From NCBI RefSeq assembly GCF_000621845.1, contig NZ_JHXF01000015.1, forward strand, positions 1 to 64,000: a stretch of 64,000 nucleotides of DNA. Direction: 5' to 3'. Shown here in pieces: positions 50,708 through 59,485 of the stretch. The position numbers and the translations under genes were made by a program. Under the pieces are notes generated by a model. That model ran no database searches. It was not told where the DNA came from and saw nothing but the letters and a program-made list of their open reading frames with translations. Origin of the DNA: Ruminococcus flavefaciens MA2007. GTDB lineage: Bacteria; Bacillota; Clostridia; Oscillospirales; Ruminococcaceae. The stretch's first letter is position 1; every line of letters begins with the position of its first letter.

Positions 50708-52672
50708 ATGAATTCACAGATACTGACAGCATCAAATGTACAGGTGCTTCCTAAAAAGGAGCATAGGAAAAAGAATGAAAAGCTCAGAGCTGTCTGCTAT
50801 GCCCGTGTGAGCAGTGAGCAGGACAGCCAGACGCTTTCCTATGAAAATCAGAAGAAATACTTCATCGACTATATCAATAGTCAGGAAAACCTTGAATTCG
50901 CAGGATTTTACGGAGATGAAGCCATAAGTGGTACAAACAGAAAGCGCAGAGTACAGTTCAACCAGATGATGGAAGACGCAAAAGCCCATAAGTTCGACCT
51001 TATCCTGACTAAGAGTCTGTCAAGATGGGCGAGAAATACACTAGACGCCCTTGCCTGCATACGAGAGCTTAAAGCACTTAATCCACCGGTCCGTGTCATA
51101 TTTCAGAAGGAGAATATTGACACAGCAAACGCGCAGGGAGAACTGGTACTTACCATTATGTCAGCATTAGCGCAGGAGGAATCAAGGTCTATATCTGAAA
51201 ATATCCGCTGGAGCCTGCAGAAGAAGTTCCAGAAAGGAGAACCTGTACATAACCTGGATCGTACCATGGGGTATGAATACGGTGAAAACGGGGAGTGGGT
51301 AATTAATCCAACACAGGCATCCATAATCAGATATATCTATGAAAATTACGCAGACGGAATATCCTCAACAGAGATAGCAAAAAGGCTTAATGCACATGGT
51401 ATCCTTACAGTTATCGGGAAGCCGTGGCGTTCAGATGCCATTATGCGAATACTGCGAAATGAGATCTATGCAGGTAATCTTATCCTTCAGAAGAATGTAA
51501 CAGTGGATTTCCTGACTCATAAATGTGTACCTAATGACGATATATCGCCAAAATACTTTATAGAGAACCATCATCCTGCCATTATAGAGCCGGAACTGTT
51601 ATCCAGAGTGGAGAAAAGGCTTGATGAGATAAGGTACAGACAGAAATGTACCAAGACAAACGGACATATAGCGTTCCCGTTTACAAATCTTACACTGGTG
51701 GATGGAACACGTCTAGAGCGTGTTCCTTATCGAACAGCTGCTAAGGGATACACTGATGATGAAGGGAAAAGCGGCTATTATTTTCAGAATCCGGTTGCAA
51801 AAACGGTTGATCTGAAGATAATACCGGGCTCAGACAGAACATACCTGTGTGCGGCTTCCATTGAGCAGAGCTTTATGGAGATGCTGTACCGGCTTAAACG
51901 AGAATATGAGGAAAAAGGTAAGGAAGCTGAGTTTTATAAGAGTGTGCAGCGTATTCTTATGAAGAATAGTCGGGGAGACACAGAAAAGCATAAGCTTGAA
52001 ATGATGGATGCTGAGCTTAAGAATACAGCAGAAGTATACAGGAAGGCGGCTGCAGGCAGGCAAAAAGCTGAAGTTGAGGGACGTGATCCTACTCCTTATC
52101 TGGAGCTTATGAGAGATATAGCGAGAAAGCTTGAGACACTGAAATCGCAGAAATCAGAACTTGAAAGTGTATATAACACGGGAATGATCGAGGAAAATCT
52201 GGCGGCTTTTATACGGGAACTGGAAGAATTACCTACGGAAAACAAGCTCGGAAAGCCAATTGTAGTGAATGGACTAGATTCTCTACCAATCTTTATATGT
52301 GAAGATGGCAGTGTTAATGAAAACCGTCTCCAAGGTTATCGCAGGGGATTCTTCCGCCTGACACCGGAAAAAGTGGAAGCAGCGCCTGAGATGCTGGAAT
52401 TTAAGGACCTTATATACCGGAGATTTATAAAGAAGGGAACGGTATATGGAGATGTCATCGAGTATGATACCACATTGGGAATAAAGCTGCGATGCGGTGG
52501 AAACCTGCGAACTTTGCGTCAATTCTACGGATACAAGCGCATAAACAGTGATAAAACGCTTAGTGTGATACTGGGAGTGTGGGAAGTAAGGAAAAGTAAG
52601 CTTTTCCAGCCGGGACACAGGAAAAAGACGGCTGAGATTGAAAGTAAAGCTTTAGATGGAGTAATTGACTGA
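50708..52672 (+). CDS. Large serine recombinase 2
   Basis: A 654-aa recombinase. Catalytic S35 lies in CYARVSSEQDSQ; GISGTNRKRR-like text is here AISGTNRKRRVQFNQMMEDA. LTKSLSRWARNTLDALACIR and IMSALAQEESRSISENIRWS follow. The recombinase domain has GISSTEIAKRLNAHGI. Unlike recombinase 1, no four-cysteine zinc ribbon is obvious; the central insert is GTRLERVPYRTAAKGYTDDE. It ends with a coiled coil and basic tail. 19 bp after recombinase 1 with GGAGAG, so probably coexpressed. Confidence 0.92.
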   Translation: MNSQILTASNVQVLPKKEHRKKNEKLRAVCYARVSSEQDSQTLSYENQKKYFIDYINSQENLEFAGFYGDEAISGTNRKRRVQFNQMMEDAKAHKFDLILTKSLSRWARNTLDALACIRELKALNPPVRVIFQKENIDTANAQGELVLTIMSALAQEESRSISENIRWSLQKKFQKGEPVHNLDRTMGYEYGENGEWVINPTQASIIRYIYENYADGISSTEIAKRLNAHGILTVIGKPWRSDAIMRILRNEIYAGNLILQKNVTVDFLTHKCVPNDDISPKYFIENHHPAIIEPELLSRVEKRLDEIRYRQKCTKTNGHIAFPFTNLTLVDGTRLERVPYRTAAKGYTDDEGKSGYYFQNPVAKTVDLKIIPGSDRTYLCAASIEQSFMEMLYRLKREYEEKGKEAEFYKSVQRILMKNSRGDTEKHKLEMMDAELKNTAEVYRKAAAGRQKAEVEGRDPTPYLELMRDIARKLETLKSQKSELESVYNTGMIEENLAAFIRELEELPTENKLGKPIVVNGLDSLPIFICEDGSVNENRLQGYRRGFFRLTPEKVEAAPEMLEFKDLIYRRFIKKGTVYGDVIEYDTTLGIKLRCGGNLRTLRQFYGYKRINSDKTLSVILGVWEVRKSKLFQPGHRKKTAEIESKALDGVID

Positions 52673-52820
52673 TATTGACGGCGGAGATATGAAAAACAGC
52701 TATTTTAGCCTTTAGCTCCGCCGATTTATCAAAGAATTACTCAAATGACTTGAATTATTCTCCTAAAGATGATATAATAAGTATTAAATCAAGACATTAG
52801 TTAGAAAGGAGAGTGAGATC

Positions 52821-54410
52821 ATGGGAACTTATTTAAATCCAGGCAACAGTAGCTTTATGAATAACTGTGATGAAAATTATGTGGATAAGACTATGCTTAT
52901 TTCGTTGATTAATGACACGATTAATAAATCTAAAAAGATGACCTGCGTCAGCAGACCGCGTCGTTTCGGCAAGTCCTTTGCTGCACAGATGCTTTGTGCT
53001 TATTATGACTGTTCGTGTGATTCGCATGAGTTATTTGACAATTTGAAAATAGCTCAGGACATTTCTTATGAGACACACATAAATAAATATGATGTGATTT
53101 ATATCGACATGACGGGCATCAAGCCTTATTGTAATGATTATAAGACCATTCGCTCCTTTTTAGTTAGCAAATTGACGGCAGAATTGAAAGCAAAATATCC
53201 TGATGCTGTAGTAGATGATGATTTCCCCTCTACACTGATTAATGTGTATTCTATTTCAAATACCAAATTCATCTTTATTATTGATGAATGGGATGCGCCA
53301 ATCAGAGAAGCACAGGATAATCCTGTTATTCAGGAGCAGTACTTGGAGTTTTTAAGGTCCATTTTCAAGAATTCTGGTGTTACTGATCGAGTGATTGCTG
53401 CTGCATACATGACTGGTATTCTTCCAATCAAAAAGCAGAAGGGGCAATCAGCTGTATCCGCATTCAATGAATTTACTGTTTTAAAACCTAGAAAATTTGC
53501 TGGGTATGTTGGCTTTACTGAAGAAGAAGTCCAGAAGCTTTGCGCTGAGCATGACATGGATTTTGAAACCATGAAACGGTGGTATGATGGATATTCTTTT
53601 AAGGGCGTAGGTTCTGTTTATAATCCGAATTCGGTAATGCAGGCAATTGAAAACGATGATTTTGCTTCCTATTGGACAGAGACATCTGCCGCTGAAGGAT
53701 TAATGGATTACATTAGTAAAGACTACAATGGATTGACAAAAACTATTGCAGAATTGATCGCAGGGATTGAAGTTGAAATCGATCCGGAAGGTTTTGCGAA
53801 TGATCTTACTACATTCAGAGGAAAAGATGATGTTCTGACACTTCTCGCTCATCTTGGCTATCTTGCGTATGATGCTGATACAAGTACAGTTTGTATTCCT
53901 AACGAAGAAATCCGCAGGGAATTTCAGAAAGCTGTTCGTAAGGTTAATCACACTGAAACACTGAATCGGCTGAAGGAAAGCGAACAGCTTTTTGCTGACA
54001 CGCTTGCAGGAAACGAAGAGGCAGTTGCTGCTCAGATTGAGAAAATTCATAGAGAAGAAACTGCTTCATTACATTATAACAGCGAGAATAGCCTCCGCAG
54101 TGTAATCAAGCTTGCATACTACACATACAGAGATAACTATGTGCAGTGGGAAGAGATGCCTGCTGGAGATGGTTTTGCTGATGTTGCATTCCTTCCAAAG
54201 TATGATTCTGACTATCCGATTCTTGTGATTGAACTGAAATGGAAAAAAACTGCAGAAACAGCTATTCAGCAGATAAAAAAACGTCACTATCCCGATTCTT
54301 TCAAAGGCTACGGTCGGAACATTATCCTTGTTGGAATCACTTATGACAAGGATGATAAGCCAGGCGAGAGAACACATATCTGTAAGATTGAAAAGGTTGA
54401 AATGAAATAA
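52821..54410 (+). CDS. AAA-ATPase-like / PD-(D/E)XK protein
   Basis: A 529-aa protein of the predicted AAA-ATPase family with C-terminal nuclease-like domain. N-terminal NCDENYVDKTMLISLI, Walker A-like RPRRFGKS (45-52), DVIYIDMTGI and FIFIIDEWDAPIREAQ (Walker B). The C-terminal GFADVAFLPKYDSDYPILVI and ELKWKK carry PD-(D/E)XK residues. Families of this type are highly multiplied in gut anaerobes; a role in mobile-element or phage defence is suspected. It is monocistronic, with AAAGGAG upstream. Confidence 0.85.
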   Translation: MGTYLNPGNSSFMNNCDENYVDKTMLISLINDTINKSKKMTCVSRPRRFGKSFAAQMLCAYYDCSCDSHELFDNLKIAQDISYETHINKYDVIYIDMTGIKPYCNDYKTIRSFLVSKLTAELKAKYPDAVVDDDFPSTLINVYSISNTKFIFIIDEWDAPIREAQDNPVIQEQYLEFLRSIFKNSGVTDRVIAAAYMTGILPIKKQKGQSAVSAFNEFTVLKPRKFAGYVGFTEEEVQKLCAEHDMDFETMKRWYDGYSFKGVGSVYNPNSVMQAIENDDFASYWTETSAAEGLMDYISKDYNGLTKTIAELIAGIEVEIDPEGFANDLTTFRGKDDVLTLLAHLGYLAYDADTSTVCIPNEEIRREFQKAVRKVNHTETLNRLKESEQLFADTLAGNEEAVAAQIEKIHREETASLHYNSENSLRSVIKLAYYTYRDNYVQWEEMPAGDGFADVAFLPKYDSDYPILVIELKWKKTAETAIQQIKKRHYPDSFKGYGRNIILVGITYDKDDKPGERTHICKIEKVEMK

Positions 54411-54440
54411 TCAGTTACTAAGTTAATAGCTGTAATATTA

Positions 54441-54497
54441 CAAAGGTCCTAAAAGGTCTAAAAAAGGTCCTAAAAGGTCTTAAAAGGTCCTAAAATG
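54441..54497 (+). repeat. Iteron-like direct repeats (AAAGGTCYTA x5)
   Basis: GGTC occurs at 54445, 54455, 54466, 54476 and 54486, each inside AAAGGTCCT, AAAGGTCTA or AAAGGTCTT, spaced 10-11 bp so that all lie on the same DNA face. A sixth degenerate copy follows. It may bind a replication or regulatory protein, perhaps the RepA-like ATPase system at 55.9 kb. Confidence 0.75.
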
Positions 54498-54498
54498 T

Positions 54499-54578
54499 TA
54501 CCCGCTTTGCAGCGTCTATACTCCCTATGATTATCAGTGATGATAAGGCGAGGAAGTATATAGGTTGCTAGGCGGGTA
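54499..54578. repeat. Palindromic element R1
   Basis: Outer arms TACCCGC (54499-54505) and GCGGGTA (54572-54578); inner hairpin TTATC-AGTGAT-GATAA. The right half (TATCAGTGATGATAAGGC... to TTGCTAGGCGGG) recurs in R2 at 55116-55160. May be a MITE-like repeat or structured RNA. Confidence 0.65.
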
Positions 54579-54679
54579 TAATTATACGCATAATTGAATA
54601 TTTAATAAATAATGCACATCACTTATTTCAAAATGAAAAAGTGATGTGCTTGTTTGGGTTATGATCAAATCTATAATAA

Positions 54680-54892
54680 TTAAAAGAACCTGAGAAGCTG
54701 GAGATGTTTTTTATTCTTCTTCCTTTGTGCAAGCAATTCTAAAATCTTATCTCTGTCTGTAATATGTGACGTAGCAGGTGATGTAGGCACTCTTTTTGGC
54801 TCTTTTGCAGATTGGTCAAGTGCTTCTGCAAAAGCCTCAGCTGTTTTTCTGTCATTGATATTGAAACTTGCGAAGATACTTGATGTTGCCAT
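54680..54892 (-). CDS. Small antitoxin-like protein (orphan)
   Basis: A 70-aa protein starting MATSSIFASFNINDRKTAEA after GGAGGTGCTATT. The opening resembles small clostridial proteins encoded as possible antitoxins (MATSSI, then a single RHH-like segment, AFAEALDQSAKEP). The tail is basic (LLAQRKKNKKHLQLLRFF). No toxin gene follows. A strong promoter supports expression. Confidence 0.55.
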   Translation of the reverse strand: MATSSIFASFNINDRKTAEAFAEALDQSAKEPKRVPTSPATSHITDRDKILELLAQRKKNKKHLQLLRFF

Positions 54893-54934
54893 AATAGCAC
54901 CTCCAAATATAGATTGGCTATTAGCCTTATATAC

Positions 54935-54963
54935 ATTATAGGCTAAATTTATCGAAAAATCAA
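54935..54963 (-). promoter_or_regulatory. Promoter of the small antitoxin-like gene
   Basis: Minus strand: TTGATT (54963-54958), 17 bp, TATAAT (54940-54935). Confidence 0.8.
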
Positions 54964-55082
54964 GTGCTTTTTCGATTTTTTACCTTTTGATATTTGATTT
55001 TAATATCTTTAAAGAAAAGGGAACAGAAAAGGGAATGGAAAAGGAAAGATAAAAGGGAAGATAAATAATTAAACAATATGTA

Positions 55083-55160
55083 GCCTGCCTAGCGGCCTTA
55101 ATGCTACCAAAGAATATCAGTGATGATAAGGCAAGAAAGAATAGTGCTTGCTAGGCGGGC
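55083..55160. repeat. Palindromic element R2
   Basis: GCCTGCCTAGC (55083-55093) pairs with GCTAGGCGGGC (55150-55160) with one G-U; an inner TATC-AGTGAT-GATA hairpin matches R1. TTTTT follows at 55164-55168, so it could also terminate transcription. Confidence 0.7.
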
Positions 55161-55198
55161 ATCTTTTTACAAATATAGACGGCTATACATAAAGTTAT

Positions 55199-55263
55199 AA
55201 GACTGCCCGTTATAGAGCAGAAGCACCCAAAGCGGATGCTCTGCTGCCTATGCGGGCAGTCTT
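55199..55263. terminator. Nested hairpin R3, possible terminator of the XRE gene
   Basis: Perfect arms AAGACTGCCCG (55199-55209) and CGGGCAGTCTT (55253-55263) with an inner AGCAGAAGCA / TGCTCTGCT stem. It ends 6 bp from the XRE stop. T tract only moderate (TTATTATTTT on the plus strand). Confidence 0.55.
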
Positions 55264-55269
55264 ATTATT

Positions 55270-55611
55270 TTAGATACCGTACTCCGAGAGGAGCTGTTTT
55301 AAGTGCTTAAGCATATCTACGAGGATTGTTTTTTCGTTTAAAGTGCATTCGTTCATAAGGTCGATTACTTCTGATTCGAGCTTTTGTGGGAGCGTTTCAA
55401 GGTAATCGACGAGGAGTTCATTAGATGATATTTTGAGTGCGTTGGCTATGGCGACTAAATTATCAATACTGGTTTTGCGTTCACCATGTTCGAGATAATT
55501 GAAGTGTCTCCATGAAACGCCGATAATATCAGCTAGTTCTTCCTGGGAGAGACCATTTTCTTCTCTGTAATGTCTTATTCTTTCTCCAATAGTGTAATAG
55601 TTTATTTCCAT
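55270..55611 (-). CDS. XRE-family regulator
   Basis: A 113-aa protein: IGERIRHYREENGLSQEELA, DIIGVSWRHFNYLEHGERKT and VAIANALKISSNELL form a standard XRE helix-turn-helix (1-65). The C-terminal half is helical and may dimerise. It is divergent from the RepA-like ATPase and recombinase 3; two identical dyads lie between them, so it probably represses both itself and that operon. Confidence 0.88.
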   Translation of the reverse strand: MEINYYTIGERIRHYREENGLSQEELADIIGVSWRHFNYLEHGERKTSIDNLVAIANALKISSNELLVDYLETLPQKLESEVIDLMNECTLNEKTILVDMLKHLKQLLSEYGI

Positions 55612-55748
55612 ATAAATTCAGCCTTTCTATGAGGCCCGCATTGGCAGTATATATATTACCATCTGTCAGGACACATAGCAAGCAAATTTGGAATATTTAA
55701 GATGGTGGTCATTTCTCCTCCAGCTGTTGCGCCATCTTAGCCCATTTT

Positions 55749-55798
55749 ATGAACAATGAGTTCATAAGGAAATGGGAAATTATGAACTGGTTGTTCAT
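55749..55798. promoter_or_regulatory. Paired operator dyads upstream of the RepA-like gene
   Basis: ATGAAC-N5-GTTCAT at 55749-55765 and again at 55782-55798, 33 bp apart centre to centre. The second ends 22 bp before a TATAAT at 55821-55826, so binding would cover the -35 region. CCCATTT and AAATGGG extend the first dyad. Confidence 0.75.
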
Positions 55799-55855
55799 GG
55801 TAAGATATCCCTAAGTACAGTATAATGATAATTGTATTAATAATGGCGGAGAGGA

Positions 55856-56851
55856 GTGCGATTTCCGGTGGAAATAAAGCTATTGACACTGTATAGTGAC
55901 GTAACTGCTGTACCGGTAAAATGGTTATGGCATCCATATATTGCTATAGGTAAAATCACACTTCTCCAAGGAGATCCGGGCTGTGGAAAATCCTCTATGA
56001 TGATGAATCTGATAGCAGAATTGTCAAATGGCGGTTCAACTCCGGATGGCAGAGCTTTCGGACCACCGCAGCGCATTATCTATCAGTGTTCCGAGGACGG
56101 AGCTAAAGATACGATAAAACCTAGATTAATAGCTGCGGGAGCAGACTGTAGGAATATAGCCTTTATAGATGAAGAGGTTTACAGTGGACTGACTCTCGAT
56201 GATGAACGGATAAGAGAGGCTATTACAGAATGGAGACCTCGGCTTGTAGTCATTGATCCTATACAATCATATATAGGCAACGACTCTGATCTGCAGCTAG
56301 CTTCGAAGGCGAGGAAGCTGATGCGCCGTATCGGTATGTGGGCATCTACATATAACTGTGCTATTGTCCTTATCGGTCACTTCACTAAAAATGAAGGTGC
56401 AAAAGATCTGTATCGTGGATTAGGCAGTATAGATGTTGTAGCTGCAGCACGCAGTGTCCTTCAGGTCGAGAAAAGTGAAGAGGACGCCGAGGTGCGTATC
56501 GTTAAACAGGTGAAGAACAGTCTTGATTCCAATGGAGCTGACCTATCTTTTGAGATACGGCCTCATACCGGCTTTAAGTGGCTGGGAGTTGCAACAGAGG
56601 AATCAGATATGGAAGAAAGCCAGACTGTAGCTGCATTTGAAGCTCTGCCGAAGAATAAGCATGAACTTGCAGCCCTCCTGATTAAGCGTGCTCTGGGAAA
56701 AGGCGCGGTAGAGTCAATGGAGATAAGACGTATAATGGCAGAATACCGTATAGGCGAAAAAACTATGAATGAGGTAAAGGCGGAGCTTGGTATCAAGCCA
56801 TATCGTAAGAGAAAGGCATGGTACTGGATACTGCCGGGATCGAATAATTAA
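55856..56851 (+). CDS. RepA-like RecA-fold ATPase
   Basis: A 331-aa ATPase. Walker A GDPGCGKS (39-46) follows KITLLQ; YQCSEDGAKDTIKPRLIAAG, LVVIDPIQSYIGND (Walker B) and CAIVLIGHFTKNEGAKDLYR are typical of RepA/AAA_25 hexameric helicases. A C-terminal winged-helix-like part follows (LAALLIKRALGKGAVESMEI). GTG at 55856 is assumed; GTG 55868 is possible. Suggests that the downstream element replicates autonomously for part of its life, or uses the ATPase during transfer. Under XRE control. Confidence 0.82.
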   Translation: MRFPVEIKLLTLYSDVTAVPVKWLWHPYIAIGKITLLQGDPGCGKSSMMMNLIAELSNGGSTPDGRAFGPPQRIIYQCSEDGAKDTIKPRLIAAGADCRNIAFIDEEVYSGLTLDDERIREAITEWRPRLVVIDPIQSYIGNDSDLQLASKARKLMRRIGMWASTYNCAIVLIGHFTKNEGAKDLYRGLGSIDVVAAARSVLQVEKSEEDAEVRIVKQVKNSLDSNGADLSFEIRPHTGFKWLGVATEESDMEESQTVAAFEALPKNKHELAALLIKRALGKGAVESMEIRRIMAEYRIGEKTMNEVKAELGIKPYRKRKAWYWILPGSNN

Positions 56852-56871
56852 ATTATGAAAGGGGAGTCACT

Positions 56872-58731
56872 ATGAACGTATCGGAAAAGAAAGCAACAGC
56901 TTCGGAACGTAAAAAGAAGATAAAAGACCGATATAAAGGCGCAGATCCGTCAGATATCGAAGTTATCCCTGCAACTGTTCCGGATGAAGTGAATCTGGCT
57001 GAACAGAAGCTCAAGGTTGCTGCATATGTTCGTGTTTCAACTCAAAATGATGAGCAGACTTCCTCTTTTGAATTGCAGGTCAATGACTTTACAGACAGGA
57101 TCAATAATAATCCTAACTGGGAATTTGCCGGAATATATAGTGATGAAGGCATCTCCGGTACGGAATTATCCCATAGAAAAGGTATGCTCCAGCTTATAGA
57201 AGATGTAAAAGCAGGGAAAGTACAGCTTGTCCTTGCTAAATCTATAGCACGTTTTGCAAGAAATACCGTGGATTGCCTTTCGGTTATAGAAGAATTGAAG
57301 AGAAACGGCGTCGGTGTCAGATTTGATGAGAACAATCTCTATACAATGGACGCCACCGGCGTTATGGTCCTTACTCTTCTTGCATCAGTGGCAGAAGAGG
57401 AATCCCGTTCAAAGTCATTTATAATGAAATGGTCTGTACAGCGTAGATTCCAGAAGGGTATATTCCTTACTCCTGAGCTTCTCGGATATGATAAGGACGA
57501 GGACGGAAAGCTGGTAATTAACCCAAGTGAAGCTGAGACAGTAAAGGTAATATACTATCTGTACGTTAACGGCTGGTCAACACGAGAAATCGCAGATATT
57601 CTCACAGCCTACGGACGTACAACAAAGCTGGGCAATACAGAATGGGATCCGTCCACTATTAATGGTATTATTGATAATGAGCGTCACTGCGGAGATGTAG
57701 TGGCTCAGAAGACACTGACTCCGGATTTTAAGACTCATAAGGCTGTAAAGAATACAGGTCAGCTTCCTAAATACAGGAAGCGGGATCATCATGAATCTAT
57801 TGTGGATAGAGAAGTATATAACGCAGCAATGCTTGTCAGAGCTTCTTCTCTCTATAAACGAAAAAAGCACGCCCTTCCCGTACTGAGCGTGGTTGAAGAT
57901 GGAATACTCCGCGGATATGTCCCAATAGACAGGAACTGGGAAGGCTTTTCAACAAAAGATTACCAGATGGCATGTGAAAGTATCAGCAATATTGGATTAC
58001 AGGCTGATACAGAAACAAATAGAAAACTGAACCTAAAAGGATATCAGCTTGTAAATTCGACAATGTTTCCGTCTTCTGAAGATCTCAACCTTACGATCTC
58101 AGACGGTAAAATGTGGTTCAGTACAGCCTGCCTGAGGAAGTTCTCAGATGTAGAGTATGTTGAACTGCTCATAAATACCGTAAATAACAGACTTGCGATC
58201 CGTCCATGTGAGAAGGATAATCCCAATGCTATACACTGGGGAAACCTCAGAAATAACAAGTGGGTAGTTAAAACTTCCAGTTGCCGTGGACTTGCAAAGG
58301 TATTATTCAGCCTTATGTCATGGGAAGATGACGGTAAATACAGGTTCAAAGGCCGGTTTATGGAGAAAGGTAATGATAAACTTCTTGTATTTGAACTGGA
58401 AGAGCCGGTTATTACGAAAATCATGGAGCAGGTCGTAGTTCCTGATCGTCCCGATGGAGAGCAGGCTGAAGAAATTGTTGTACAGGAAACAGTAAAGGTT
58501 TATCCAGCATCATGGGCAGCAGCATTCGGTATGCCGATAATGTCCGTAGCCCATGGAAATCTTTTAAGTCAAGTACATTATGCAGGAGATTGGGACGTAC
58601 TAAGACCTGCAACAATAATCGAAGAAATGAACGCACTCTCTTCCGGTAGGATATCAGAATTGATGTCTGAAGCGGAAGAAATCATGAAAGGATGGGATGA
58701 TAATGGAGGAGATGAGTCAGCAGACCAATAA
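56872..58731 (+). CDS. Large serine recombinase 3 with extra C-terminal domain
   Basis: A 619-aa recombinase. Catalytic S56 is in AAYVRVSTQND. GISGTELSHRKGMLQLIEDV, LAKSIARFARNTVDCLSVIE and LLASVAEEESRSKSFIMKWS complete the catalytic domain; the recombinase domain has GWSTREIADILTAYGRTTKL. The last 300 residues are unlike recombinases 1 and 2: no zinc ribbon, and a domain (MWFSTACLRKFSDVEYVELL ... VLFSLMSWEDDGKYRFKG ... VFELEEP) that recurs in the next two genes. It follows the RepA-like gene by 20 bp with AAAGGGG. Confidence 0.9.
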   Translation: MNVSEKKATASERKKKIKDRYKGADPSDIEVIPATVPDEVNLAEQKLKVAAYVRVSTQNDEQTSSFELQVNDFTDRINNNPNWEFAGIYSDEGISGTELSHRKGMLQLIEDVKAGKVQLVLAKSIARFARNTVDCLSVIEELKRNGVGVRFDENNLYTMDATGVMVLTLLASVAEEESRSKSFIMKWSVQRRFQKGIFLTPELLGYDKDEDGKLVINPSEAETVKVIYYLYVNGWSTREIADILTAYGRTTKLGNTEWDPSTINGIIDNERHCGDVVAQKTLTPDFKTHKAVKNTGQLPKYRKRDHHESIVDREVYNAAMLVRASSLYKRKKHALPVLSVVEDGILRGYVPIDRNWEGFSTKDYQMACESISNIGLQADTETNRKLNLKGYQLVNSTMFPSSEDLNLTISDGKMWFSTACLRKFSDVEYVELLINTVNNRLAIRPCEKDNPNAIHWGNLRNNKWVVKTSSCRGLAKVLFSLMSWEDDGKYRFKGRFMEKGNDKLLVFELEEPVITKIMEQVVVPDRPDGEQAEEIVVQETVKVYPASWAAAFGMPIMSVAHGNLLSQVHYAGDWDVLRPATIIEEMNALSSGRISELMSEAEEIMKGWDDNGGDESADQ

Positions 58732-59485
58732 AATGACAACTGCAGAGAGAGCCTCAGCAAAGGAATTGAGAAGACTTGAACTTGAACAGGCTTTCGGCAA
58801 CTATCATTTTGTTGTAATCCGTAAGGAGCTGTTCGCTCATTTACGTGATCCTGCAGTAGTCATAAGAAACGGCAGCATAACCTTTAATACAGCGTGTATC
58901 AATGATATGGAAGATGTCGTCTATGTGCAGCTCCTGATGTGCGAAGAAGAAAAGAAATTCGCTGTCAAAGCCTGTCACGCTAATGACAAGGATGCACTCC
59001 GCTGGTGTATAGAGAAGCCAGATAAGCGAAAAAGCCGTAAAATGACGTGTCCGGACTTTACAAAAAAGCTTTTTAAGCTTATGAACTGGGATACAAGGTG
59101 CCGTTACAAGATACTGGGATACAAGATAGACTTCGAAGATGAGGCCTATTATGTATTTGACCTTATCGTCAAGGAGACCTTCAGGGAAAAGCCTAAGAAG
59201 GGCGAAGTTGTTACAGAGCCTATTGATACAAGAAAAGGATATTATTCAGATGATATTGCCAATACATTTGGTATCCCACTTGAAGAACATAGGAAACAGA
59301 CTCTGGTATCTGAAAATAACGGATATATCAACGTTGCAATGCTTACAGGCAATCAAAAGCCTGTTGAAGAGAAACAGCTTACCTTGCCGGAGACAAATGA
59401 GGCATCACAGTATATTCCGACTCTTTATTATGGTGAAACAGTTCAGAAAGGCGTAGCCGAAGAAACGGAGGCGCACTATGAATAA
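58697..59485 (+). CDS. Recombinase-associated protein, domain copy 2
   Basis: A 262-aa protein overlapping recombinase 3 by 35 bp. The shared domain reads ITFNTACINDMEDVVYVQLL, FAVKACHAND, KLFKLMNWDTRCRYKILGYK and YVFDLIVKE, parallel to the recombinase C-terminus. A later FGIP block parallels AAFGMP there too. It therefore looks like a free-standing copy of the recombinase C-terminal region, without a catalytic domain. It could bind DNA beside the recombinase or direct integration against excision. Start 58697 is uncertain (58703 possible). Confidence 0.65.
   Translation: MIMEEMSQQTNKMTTAERASAKELRRLELEQAFGNYHFVVIRKELFAHLRDPAVVIRNGSITFNTACINDMEDVVYVQLLMCEEEKKFAVKACHANDKDALRWCIEKPDKRKSRKMTCPDFTKKLFKLMNWDTRCRYKILGYKIDFEDEAYYVFDLIVKETFREKPKKGEVVTEPIDTRKGYYSDDIANTFGIPLEEHRKQTLVSENNGYINVAMLTGNQKPVEEKQLTLPETNEASQYIPTLYYGETVQKGVAEETEAHYE

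Larger units (their letters stand above)
9403..52672 (+). mobile_element. Prophage (replication to recombinases); outer limits uncertain
   Basis: Complete siphophage gene set in one orientation: replication, HNH, TerS, TerL, portal, protease, capsid, connectors, tail, fibres, holin, endolysin, recombinases. The immunity region probably extends left to the S24/ImmA pair (2.9-6.8 kb), and the third recombinase block may extend the element right to about 59.9 kb. No att repeats could be identified by eye, so limits are given as the confident core. Confidence 0.7.
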
